From DALYLB01 sp046154695 (lineage in GTDB: Bacteria > Acidobacteriota > Blastocatellia > RBC074), in contig JBJXFI010000159.1 in the NCBI GenBank assembly GCA_046154695.1, positions 1 through 14,520 on the forward strand: 14,520 nt of DNA, in the 5' to 3' direction. Both the position numbers and the translations under genes were made by a program. The notes beneath the pieces were generated by a model. It searched no databases, was not told the DNA's origin, and saw nothing but the letters and a program-made list of their open reading frames with translations. How positions within the stretch are numbered: position 1 is the first letter of the stretch; each line of letters begins with the position of its first letter. This document shows, one piece after another, positions 1 to 6,290 of the stretch.

Positions 1-62
1 CGTTCCGCCTTTCCGCAGTGAGTTTGATGGGATTCGTTTTGTGGGCGGCCCGGGCTGCGGTT

Positions 63-929
63 TTACGGCAGCGGCCCGCCTGAGCCCGGCGTGATCGTGT
101 TCGGATCGCGCTTGAGCGGGCCGGGAATCATGCCGCCCCAGCATTTGCCGTCGATCAGGACGCCGCCGCCCGGGCAGTTGTCGTCCTTGCCGGTCGAGGC
201 GATCGCGCCGCCGAGGACGAGCGGATTGATGAACCCGCTGACCATCACCTGCACTTCGGGGAAGAAGAGCGTGTGATCGTACTCGTCGATGCCGAAATAG
301 TTGCGGAACATCTTGTCGCTCTTGCGGCTGACCACGCCCAGAATCGGCCCTTTCGGTTTGTCGTCCGCGTCCAGGCCGCTTCCGCCCTGCGGCGAACCGC
401 CTGCGGGATCCACGCCGCCCTGCGGCGGCAGCCCCGCGCCGGTCGCCGACCCCAGCCCCGGCGGCAACTGGCCCCCGCCGGCGGCCGCGAACGCCACCAG
501 CATCGGCGGCGGCGGCGGAAGCAGGATCTGTCCCTTCTCTCGCGTCGCCAGATAGGCTTCGAGCAGCTCCTTCACGAGCGGGTCGCCCGGATGCACCGTC
601 CGCCAGTTCGAGGCCGGCGGCGAACACGGCGTCATCGGATCGCACAGCGCCGAGGGGCGCATAAACCGGAGCTTCTTTCCGGGCGCGATCTCGATCCCCT
701 TCACCAGGTCGTTCAGATCCGTCGGAAAGCCCCCGCGGACGCGCTGGTACCGCGCGATCGCCGTCGCGACCTGCTGCCCGCGCCATAGCATCTCCTCTTC
801 CTTCTCCCGCTGCGATTCGAACTTGAGCGTCGGCGCCGCCGCCGCCGTCAGGATCAGCGCGAACATCATCACGCCCATGATCGCCACCAGCGCGTACCCG
901 TCCTCATTCTTACGACGACTCTTTTTCAT
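63..929 (-). CDS. pseudopilin-like protein of a type II secretion / type IV pilus system
   Basis: A 288-residue protein, last gene in the window of the pilN-led operon and 59 bp after the TIG-protein gene. A GAGGG ribosome site sits just before its ATG. The N-terminus is basic (MKKSRRK), then G11 and a hydrophobic segment at about residues 12-33. This is the prepilin pattern with a prepilin-peptidase site after G11, but mature position 5 is Ala instead of the usual Glu. Residues 36-75 are a charged amphipathic helix (REKEEEMLWRGQQ) followed by a GGFPTDLNDL segment, which resembles GspG-like proteins I recall from Acidobacteriota. Residues 136-190 are Pro/Gly-rich low complexity with a five-Pro run. 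A more conserved block follows at about 197-222 (GVVSRKSDK to EYDHTLFF). Four cysteines (C96, C102, C252, C263) could form two disulfides. Family assignment rests on the N-terminus and context; whether it is assembled into a fibre or stays as a membrane-anchored accessory protein is open. Confidence 0.75.
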   Translation of the reverse strand: MKKSRRKNEDGYALVAIMGVMMFALILTAAAAPTLKFESQREKEEEMLWRGQQVATAIARYQRVRGGFPTDLNDLVKGIEIAPGKKLRFMRPSALCDPMTPCSPPASNWRTVHPGDPLVKELLEAYLATREKGQILLPPPPPMLVAFAAAGGGQLPPGLGSATGAGLPPQGGVDPAGGSPQGGSGLDADDKPKGPILGVVSRKSDKMFRNYFGIDEYDHTLFFPEVQVMVSGFINPLVLGGAIASTGKDDNCPGGGVLIDGKCWGGMIPGPLKRDPNTITPGSGGPLP

Positions 930-988
930 AATTCCCTCGAAACCTGTTCCGTGCTCTCTTCTTTCATTCGCCTAACACTGTTGGCCTT

Positions 989-1843
989 TCATCCGTTCTC
1001 TCCGGTGAAACTGATCGAGTGGGAGATTTTGATGCCGGTGTCCTCGATCTCGATCCGCTGCGGAGAGATGCTCAACACCTTCCAGTGCCTGTTCTTGTCG
1101 ATAAAGCCGCCCTTGCGAACGTTGAAGACCTCTCCCTCATCCGCCTGGGACTTGAGCACGGCCATCGGCCCGTCCTTGGTGATGATCAGCCCGATGAATC
1201 GATAGGGCGGAGCGGGCGGCTCGGCGACATTGAGCGAGGTCTGATTCGAAAAGATCTTCGCGTCGTTCCTGCTGCGGATCTGGACGCCGACGTTTCCCGC
1301 GTTGCGAATCGCCTCGGCCGGAATCTGGACCTTGAACTCGGTCGCGCTGACGATCGTCGTCGGAAACTCGCGGCCGTCGATAAAGCTCTGCCCGTCCTGC
1401 GGGATCTTGTCGCCGAAAACCGTCAGGGTGAACCCTCCCGTTCGCGCGAGCACCCCCGAAGGATTGACCGAAAAGAGCGTCACGGGCGGTGGCGGCGGCG
1501 GCGGCAAGGTCGGCTGCGGTTTCGGGGTCGGCGGTGGCGGCGGCGGGGGATAGACGAAGATGTTGCGCCCCGTGCCTTCTCCCGGCGTCTTGCCGGTCAT
1601 CGACGCCAGGTCGAGCGGCCGCGAGACGATCGGTTCCGGCGTTCCTCCCGGTCGCGCCGCCGGCCGCGGCGTGGGCGTCGGTCTGGCGCCCGTCGCAACG
1701 CCGCCGCGATTGGCCGGCCGCGGATCGTCGCCCGTGAAGAACTGAAAATAGAGCACGCCCGCAAGGACCGCCAGCAGCGCCCCCAGCAGCACCCGCTTCC
1801 GCGTCTCCGGCGATTTTTCGTTCGTTGGATTATCCTGACTCAT
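989..1843 (-). CDS. PilP/GspC-like periplasmic linker protein with IPT/TIG domain
   Basis: A 284-residue bitopic inner-membrane protein. It has a short cytoplasmic tail, one membrane segment at about residues 17-36, and a Pro-rich linker at about 39-120 containing two runs of seven prolines (99-105 and 114-120). An immunoglobulin-like IPT/TIG domain follows at about 121-206 (starts VTLFSVNPSG, ends near SLNVAEPP). A small C-terminal beta domain at about 212-282 (YRFIGLIITKDGPMAVL, then GEVFNVRKGG and WKVLSISPQRIEIED) has the repeating-strand look of the PilP/GspC homology region. Proteins of that region connect the inner-membrane platform to the secretin. It sits 43 bp after pilO, in the usual place of pilP. 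The TIG insertion is not part of classical PilP. The TIG call is strong; the PilP/GspC role is inferred from the C-terminal fold pattern and gene order. The ATG has only a weak GAG ribosome site upstream. Confidence 0.77.
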   Translation of the reverse strand: MSQDNPTNEKSPETRKRVLLGALLAVLAGVLYFQFFTGDDPRPANRGGVATGARPTPTPRPAARPGGTPEPIVSRPLDLASMTGKTPGEGTGRNIFVYPPPPPPPTPKPQPTLPPPPPPPVTLFSVNPSGVLARTGGFTLTVFGDKIPQDGQSFIDGREFPTTIVSATEFKVQIPAEAIRNAGNVGVQIRSRNDAKIFSNQTSLNVAEPPAPPYRFIGLIITKDGPMAVLKSQADEGEVFNVRKGGFIDKNRHWKVLSISPQRIEIEDTGIKISHSISFTGENG

Positions 1844-1886
1844 GACTCAATCTCGATTTTCGAAAAGCTGTTGAAACGCCCGAATC

Positions 1887-2636
1887 TTATCTTCCGGGCG
1901 GCGCCGGCGGCTGAAAATAGGTGTCCAGCTCGATTTTCAGCGAGACGGGCAGGGCGTCCGGCGAGTTCATCTGAATCTGTTTTCCGCTCTTGGCCAGCTG
2001 CCGCGCCACCTTGTCGTCTCCGCCCTGAAACGAAAGGGAATTGATGATCAGAAACTGGCGATTGCGCTCCAGGTCGGCCAGGAACCGGCGAAGGTTCGTG
2101 TAGTCTCCGACGACGGTCGTGTCGATTCCCAGCGTCGGATAGATCTCCCGGTTCTTCTCGCCGCCGGTCTTTTGCGGCAGCGGGTTGCCGTTCTCGTCCA
2201 CGAGCGGGGTCGGGTCGATCACCCGGTAGCTGGCGTCGCCCACGAGGATCTTATGCGTCTTTCCGAGACTGTCGATCTCGTTGATGATCTGGGTCATGCC
2301 GCGCTCGTCGGGTTTGAGCATCCCCTCGAATCGGACCAGACTGTCGAGAATCTTCTCGGCGTTCGACGCCTGCTCGTTCCGCTTCTTCTCCTCGGTGTCG
2401 AGCTTGTTGAACCGGGACAGCAGCTCCTGCTCCCGGGCCTTCTCGGCGGCGAGCGCCCCGCCGAGCGGCCGCACCTTGCTGAAATGGAAGAAGGCGACGA
2501 TCGCCACAAAGGCCAGCGCGGCGATCAGAAACACAATCTCGGTCGGAGACAGGCGAATTCGACGGATCGAATCGCCCAGCCCGCTGGAATGTTGCCTGAT
2601 GTTGATTTTCCGGCGCAGGTTTCCCATATTGTTCAT
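1887..2636 (-). CDS. pilO: PilO-like inner-membrane platform protein (type IV pilus / T2SS GspM-like)
   Basis: A 249-residue protein with a basic cytoplasmic N-terminus, one membrane segment at about residues 33-51, a predicted coiled coil at about 60-107 rich in Glu/Lys/Arg, and a C-terminal alpha/beta domain at about 165-242. That domain includes PTLGIDTTVVGDYTNL and RRFLADLERNRQFL, the hallmark stretch of PilO/GspM ferredoxin-like folds. In the family, PilO pairs with PilN and scaffolds the pilus or secretion machine in the inner membrane. The start codon overlaps the pilN stop by four bases (ATGA at 2633-2636), so the two are translationally coupled. Residues 145-163 (LVDENGNPLPQKTGG) look like a flexible loop. 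The family call is secure. Whether the machine is a pilus or a secretion system cannot be settled here because no ATPase or secretin lies in the window. Confidence 0.86.
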   Translation of the reverse strand: MNNMGNLRRKINIRQHSSGLGDSIRRIRLSPTEIVFLIAALAFVAIVAFFHFSKVRPLGGALAAEKAREQELLSRFNKLDTEEKKRNEQASNAEKILDSLVRFEGMLKPDERGMTQIINEIDSLGKTHKILVGDASYRVIDPTPLVDENGNPLPQKTGGEKNREIYPTLGIDTTVVGDYTNLRRFLADLERNRQFLIINSLSFQGGDDKVARQLAKSGKQIQMNSPDALPVSLKIELDTYFQPPAPPGR

Positions 2637-3268
2637 GGCTGCTTCTTCTCCGCGATGGCGATCTGATTGGCCGCGATCGAGCGCGCCGGAGGGTTCGGCG
2701 GATAGTATTCGACCTTCAGCTCGAACTCCACATCCTCGATTCCCTCGATCGCCTTCTTCGACAACGGGGCGACCTTGAACCGGCCCGAGTCATGAAACTT
2801 GTTGATCATCGCCGTCACGTCGGTCCCCGACTTGCCGATGACCGTCATTCCCAGCGTCGCCGCGGTCTCTTCGCCCCCCACCACGCCCGTTCGCTCTTCC
2901 GGCCGGATCTGCGACACCCCGATCCGCAGCACCCGCACCGTCGGCGGCAGATTCCGCTCGACGTCGTTCAACAACTGCGACCATGAGAACGCCCGGCGCG
3001 CAACCAGCTCATTCGCGGCAAGCAATTGCTGATTCTTGTCCCCCGAAATGGCGGTATTGGCCGCGGCCGGCTTCTCCGTCTTCCCCAGCTTTCGCTGCAG
3101 GTCGGCCACCCGGCCCTGATAATAGAAGATCTCGGCCTCCACACGGGCCTTCGTCCCGATGGCTTCCAATCCGACATACGCGGGGATCGCGAAAAGCAGC
3201 AGAATCGCCATCCAGAACAGACGGCGATTGCGAAATGGATTGCTCGCTAAATTTACAAGTGGTTTCAT
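2633..3268 (-). CDS. pilN: PilN-like inner-membrane platform protein
   Basis: A 211-residue protein. The N-terminus MKPLVNLASNPFRNRR is the conserved PilN cytoplasmic motif (NLxxxPxRxRR type) through which PilN proteins bind PilM. One membrane segment lies at about residues 17-35, then a coiled coil at about 40-63 and a periplasmic alpha/beta domain containing SWSQLLNDVERNLPPTVRV at about 95-113, typical of PilN/GspL periplasmic domains. It is the first gene of the minus-strand operon, about 87 nt after a predicted transcription start, and overlaps pilO by 4 bp. No pilM gene lies upstream: the next gene is the divergent recJ. The ATG at 3266-3268 has no strong Shine-Dalgarno sequence, but the N-terminal motif fixes it, since little room is left for a later start. 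The call is confident on motif, topology and neighbours. Confidence 0.87.
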   Translation of the reverse strand: MKPLVNLASNPFRNRRLFWMAILLLFAIPAYVGLEAIGTKARVEAEIFYYQGRVADLQRKLGKTEKPAAANTAISGDKNQQLLAANELVARRAFSWSQLLNDVERNLPPTVRVLRIGVSQIRPEERTGVVGGEETAATLGMTVIGKSGTDVTAMINKFHDSGRFKVAPLSKKAIEGIEDVEFELKVEYYPPNPPARSIAANQIAIAEKKQP

Positions 3269-3361
3269 ATCTGTCTGGCGTGATGAAATTCAACCTCGGC
3301 GACATTAATTGAGATTCGTTCGCGATCGAACGTTGAGGTGCGGGGCGGCAAGCAGTCCCAG

Positions 3362-3389
3362 ACTATAGCATTAAATTCCCGGCCGGCAA
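3362..3389 (-). promoter_or_regulatory. predicted sigma70-type promoter of the pilN operon
   Basis: Read on the minus strand, the -35 TTGCCG (3384-3389) and the -10 TATAGT (3362-3367) are separated by 16 bp. A TGC immediately before the -10 makes it an extended -10 element. Transcription would start near 3355 and leave a leader of about 87 nt before pilN. The prediction comes from consensus matching only. Confidence 0.6.
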
Positions 3390-3611
3390 ACTGGACGTGA
3401 GGGGGTGGGTCGATCTTGGCGGAATCCTCTTTCCGTTCCCGCCAAAAAAATCGAGGTGACCATCCTCCGCTCCAGCGTGGCTGATCACCTCACACAAACT
3501 ACACACACAGCCCTCTCACGCTTCTTAGCGGGAAAGGTTCCCGGAATTTTCAGAAAAAGATTCTCCATCGCTCCCGGCGCCTCCAATTCGCGCCCTAACT
3601 CGCAGCATACC

Positions 3612-3640
3612 TTGCCATTTATCGCCCGTCCCGGCATACT
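3612..3640 (+). promoter_or_regulatory. predicted sigma70-type promoter of recJ
   Basis: The -35 TTGCCA (3612-3617) and -10 CATACT (3635-3640) are separated by 17 bp. Transcription would start near 3647, giving a leader of about 63 nt to the recJ ATG. Five of six -10 bases and four of six -35 bases match consensus. The prediction is from pattern only. Confidence 0.5.
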
Positions 3641-3709
3641 TTCGATTCTGAGGCAGGGTGACACAAACGGATTCAGAATCAACGATCAATTCACGACCAG
3701 CAACCATAA

Positions 3710-5467
3710 ATGACTATGATCATGCGCGGTCTGACGGGAGCGCGCTGGCAACTGGCCGGCTCCGATCCGGGAGCGGCGGCGACGATCGACCGGCTGAGCG
3801 CGGAGACGGGCGAGGACCCGATTCTCGTGCGGTGCCTGGTCAACCGTGGCTTGTCTAACGCGCCGGAGATCAAAAAGTTCCTCGCGCCGGAGTTTGCCGC
3901 CGATCTGCATTCGCCGCAGCTTCTGCGCGATATGAAGCCGGCGGTCGAGCGGCTTCGGCAGGCCCTGCGCGACCGGGACCGGATCATGATCGTCACCGAC
4001 TTCGACGTGGATGGAACGACGTCGAGCGTCATTCTTACCCAGACCCTGAAACTTTTGGGGGGCGGGGACCTGATCTCGGCCTATATTCCGGACCGGTTCA
4101 CGGAGGGGTATGGGCTCTCGCGGCAGATTGTCGAGAAGGCGGCGGCCGAGGGATTCCGGGTGATCGTGACGGCCGACATCGGGATCAAGTCGCACGCGGA
4201 GGCGCGGCTGGCCCGGGAGATGGGGATCGATCTGATCATCTGCGACCATCACCTGCCCGATGGGGAGGATGTTCCGGCCGACGCCTTCGCCGTGCTCTGC
4301 CCGAAGGGCTCTTCGGGCGTCGGCTATCCGAACAAGCATCTCGCGGCGTGCGGCGTCTCGCTCAAACTGGCCGACGCGCTGCTCGACGGGCATGAGCGGC
4401 GGACGGCGATTCTGGGATCGCTCGCGAAGCTGACGGCGATCGGAACGATCGCCGACATGGTGGACCTCGCCGAGGCCGAGAACCGCGCGATCGTCAAACA
4501 TGGACTGGCCGCGCTCAGCGAACGCAGCAACAATCCGGGGCTGCGGGCGCTGCTCAAACTCTCCGGCGTCAGCGATCCGGTGACGGCCTTCGATATCGGC
4601 TTCCGGCTCGGCCCGCGCATCAATGCCGCCGGCCGCATCGCGCATGCCAGTTCGGTCCTCTCGCTCTTCGAGGCGCGGACCGATGACGAGGCCCTGCGGA
4701 TCGCCCAGCGGCTCGATGCCCTCAACTCCGAACGCCAGCACATCCAGTTTCTGCTGCTGGAAAAACTCAAGAAACAGGTCGAGGAGCATCTCTCCGACGA
4801 CGATCGCGTGCTGGTGTTCGCCGGTTCTGAGGCTGAGGGCTATCACCGCGGCGTCATCGGCATCGCCTGCTCGAAGCTGGTCGAGATGACCGGCCGCCCG
4901 ACGTTCATCTGCGCGACCAATGAAGCGGGAATCTCCCACGGCAGCGCGCGCTCGATCAATGGCTTTCATCTGGTCGAGGCGCTCGATTCGGTCTCGGACG
5001 CCCTGGTGAAATACGGCGGCCACCCGATGGCTGCCGGCTTCACGATCGCGGCCGGAAAGATCGACGAATTCCGCGGCCGCCTCAATCGCTACGCCACCGA
5101 GCGGCTCGATGCCGCGGATATCGGGCGCGTCCTCATCGCCGACGTCGAGATCACATCCCTTCAGGCGACCGTGGACCTCGCCCGCGCGCTCTCGCGCCTC
5201 GAACCGCACGGCATCGGGAATCCGCAGCCGGTCTTTCTGCTTCGGCGGCTGCCGGTCCGCTCCGTGCAGATTCTCAAGGAGAAACATCTCAAGCTGACGA
5301 TCGGCAAAGACCGCGTCCCCCTCGACGCTCTCTGGTGGAACGCGGCCGAATATCAACAGGCCCTGCCCCCCACCTCCACCGTCAGTCTCATGTGCCGCAT
5401 CGAGATCAATCGATGGAATGGCCGCGAGACCTGCCAGCTCAAGGTGCTCGACGCGGCCGTGGAATGA
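3710..5467 (+). CDS. recJ: single-stranded-DNA-specific 5'-3' exonuclease RecJ
   Basis: A 585-residue full-length RecJ, which degrades single-stranded DNA 5' to 3' in recombination, mismatch and base-excision repair in the cytoplasm. The DHH/DHHA1 core is complete. Motif I is VTDFDVDGTTSS (residues 95-106, D97/D99/D101), then VTADIGI (153-159), the DHH motif ICDHHLP (177-183, D179-H180-H181), and IGTIADMVDL (244-253). GPRINAAGRI (301-310), YHRGVIGIACSKL (378-390), GSARSI (411-416) and GGHPMAAGFTI (436-446) belong to the RecJ-specific and DHHA1 parts. Residues about 475-583 form the OB-fold-like C-terminal domain. Motif I reads TDFDVDG where GDYDVDG is common, a conservative change with all metal-binding Asp residues kept. 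Three in-frame ATGs (3710, 3716, 3722) compete and none has a clear Shine-Dalgarno sequence; the first is used here. A 22-bp gap separates it from the next gene, so the two may be cotranscribed. Confidence 0.97.
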   Translation: MTMIMRGLTGARWQLAGSDPGAAATIDRLSAETGEDPILVRCLVNRGLSNAPEIKKFLAPEFAADLHSPQLLRDMKPAVERLRQALRDRDRIMIVTDFDVDGTTSSVILTQTLKLLGGGDLISAYIPDRFTEGYGLSRQIVEKAAAEGFRVIVTADIGIKSHAEARLAREMGIDLIICDHHLPDGEDVPADAFAVLCPKGSSGVGYPNKHLAACGVSLKLADALLDGHERRTAILGSLAKLTAIGTIADMVDLAEAENRAIVKHGLAALSERSNNPGLRALLKLSGVSDPVTAFDIGFRLGPRINAAGRIAHASSVLSLFEARTDDEALRIAQRLDALNSERQHIQFLLLEKLKKQVEEHLSDDDRVLVFAGSEAEGYHRGVIGIACSKLVEMTGRPTFICATNEAGISHGSARSINGFHLVEALDSVSDALVKYGGHPMAAGFTIAAGKIDEFRGRLNRYATERLDAADIGRVLIADVEITSLQATVDLARALSRLEPHGIGNPQPVFLLRRLPVRSVQILKEKHLKLTIGKDRVPLDALWWNAAEYQQALPPTSTVSLMCRIEINRWNGRETCQLKVLDAAVE

Positions 5468-5489
5468 ATCTCTTTTTTCAGGAGACGCA

Positions 5490-5780
5490 ATGATCAGACA
5501 TCTTGTCCTGTTCCGCTTCAAGGCGGACACCCCGCAATCCGACCGGGATGGCTTCCTCGCCATGCTCCGGGAACTGCCCGGAAAAATCTCGGAGGTGCGG
5601 AGCTTCGAGGCCGGCTATGACGTGCTGCGCGCGCCGCGGTCGTTCGATCTCGCCCTCGTCGCCACCTATGCCGACCTCGAGGCCCTCGATCGCTACGCGA
5701 AACACGAACACCACCTCCCCGTAGTCGCACGATCGAAAGAGATCTGCGAACAGGTCGTCTCGGTCGATTACGAATTCTGA
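5490..5780 (+). CDS. Dabb (stress-responsive A/B barrel) domain protein
   Basis: A 96-residue protein that is essentially a single Dabb domain, the dimeric alpha+beta barrel fold. It starts MIRHLVLFRFK, the typical first beta strand with its conserved His4. A helix follows (DRDGFLAMLRELPGKI), then the strand region VRSFEAGYDVLRA, and the C-terminal YAKHEHHLPVVARSKEI helix, ending in VVSVDYEF. Family members lack an agreed biochemical role in bacteria; a few are linked to stress or act as small enzymes. The start at 5490 is chosen because GGAG (5481-5484) is spaced correctly and the domain begins at residue 1; a longer in-frame start at 5418 would add 24 residues inside recJ without homology. 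It lies 22 bp after recJ, so cotranscription is likely, but the pairing does not suggest a functional link. Confidence 0.9.
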   Translation: MIRHLVLFRFKADTPQSDRDGFLAMLRELPGKISEVRSFEAGYDVLRAPRSFDLALVATYADLEALDRYAKHEHHLPVVARSKEICEQVVSVDYEF

Positions 5781-5798
5781 GTTTGCGCGAACGATTTG

Positions 5799-5828
5799 TT
5801 GACAGAAGCATGGCCGGACCGCTAGTAT
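5799..5828 (+). promoter_or_regulatory. predicted sigma70-type promoter of tRNA-Pro
   Basis: A perfect -35 TTGACA (5799-5804) and a -10 TAGTAT (5823-5828) are separated by 18 bp. Transcription would start near 5835, about 33 nt before the mature tRNA 5' end. It begins 18 bp after the Dabb stop codon, so the tRNA has its own strong promoter. Confidence 0.75.
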
Positions 5829-5865
5829 GGCGTTTCGTTCTTGGGAGCATGCTCCTGAAAACGGA

Positions 5866-5941
<76 letters not shown>

Positions 5942-6013
5942 CTATCTAATAAAAGACTTTGGACGGTTCCTTTCCCTGGTCTTCAATTTTTAGTCACAAA
6001 TTACTGACAAGCT

Positions 6014-6067
6014 GGAACGGCCGAGAAGAAGATTCCCTGAATCCTTCTTCTCGGCCGTTCCTTTTTT
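6014..6067 (+). terminator. strong rho-independent terminator of the tRNA-Pro unit
   Basis: A perfect 17-bp stem (left arm 6014-6030, right arm 6045-6061) extends by a further 5 bp (GATTC/GAATC) past one bulged C, closing on a 3-nt loop. It is followed directly by six T (6062-6067). The T tract is only on the plus-strand side, so it ends plus-strand transcription, about 73 nt after the tRNA. The 22-bp stem is unusually long for an intrinsic terminator. Confidence 0.88.
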
Positions 6068-6148
6068 CCCGAGCCCGCGAGCCGCACGACTCGCGCACTT
6101 CTAATTCACCATTATGGATCGATGAACAGACAAAGGGGCGACTCCGGA

Positions 6149-6194
6149 GGGGGCTTGGAAAGCTGCGTCGAGCCGCAGCGCTCCAAGCGCCCCC
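6149..6194. repeat. GC-rich palindromic element, possible dispersed repeat
   Basis: The left half GGGGGCTTGGA (6149-6159) pairs with TCCAAG...CGCCCCC (ending near 6194), and an inner stem GCTGCG pairs with CGCAGC around the loop TCGAGC. No T tract follows on either strand, so it is a poor terminator. The phrase GCTGCGTCGAGCCGCAGCG flanked by TTGGAA and CTCCAA resembles interspersed palindromic elements I recall from Verrucomicrobia, Acidobacteriota and related genomes. The rest of the 349-bp gap (5942-6290) holds the terminator above and nothing else I can identify. A structured RNA is an alternative. Confidence 0.5.
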
Positions 6195-6290
6195 CGGGGC
6201 GTGGCGACGCATCCCTGGGATGAGGATGGCAAGACTTATCTGGAACAACATCTGCCACGGTTTCACTGCCGGGAAGGTAGCGGCGGCCTT

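Larger units (their letters stand above)
3269..3709. other. divergent intergenic region between pilN and recJ
   Basis: A 441-bp gap with visibly lower GC than its neighbours. It holds a predicted promoter for each direction. Between them is an imperfect hairpin at about 3416-3445 (TTGGCGGAA paired with TTCCCGCCAA) next to a run of seven A at 3444-3450. The hairpin lies outside both predicted transcripts and the T tract would precede it on the minus strand, so it does not look like a terminator; it could be an operator or a relic. An open frame at 3405-3713 lacks any recognisable protein character and spans the promoter elements, so I see no gene here. Confidence 0.6.

Noticed and set aside
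1019..2044. Open frame of 341 codons on the plus strand across the TIG protein and the end of pilO
   Set aside because: Arg-rich antisense product that spans two genes; the minus-strand products have clear topology and domain structure.
3416..3450. Hairpin next to an A7 run, considered as a terminator
   Set aside because: On the minus strand the T tract precedes the hairpin, on the plus strand A residues follow it, and neither predicted transcript crosses it.
3405..3713. Plus-strand frame ending in an ATGA overlap with the recJ start
   Set aside because: The overlap looks like translational coupling, but the frame spans the predicted recJ promoter, lacks a ribosome site, and shows no protein-like pattern.
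3686..5563. Open frame of 625 codons on the minus strand across recJ
   Set aside because: It is the antisense shadow of recJ in GC-rich DNA, where the opposite frame rarely meets stops. The translation is Arg/Asp/Gly-rich with no domain, and recJ motifs on the other strand are unambiguous.
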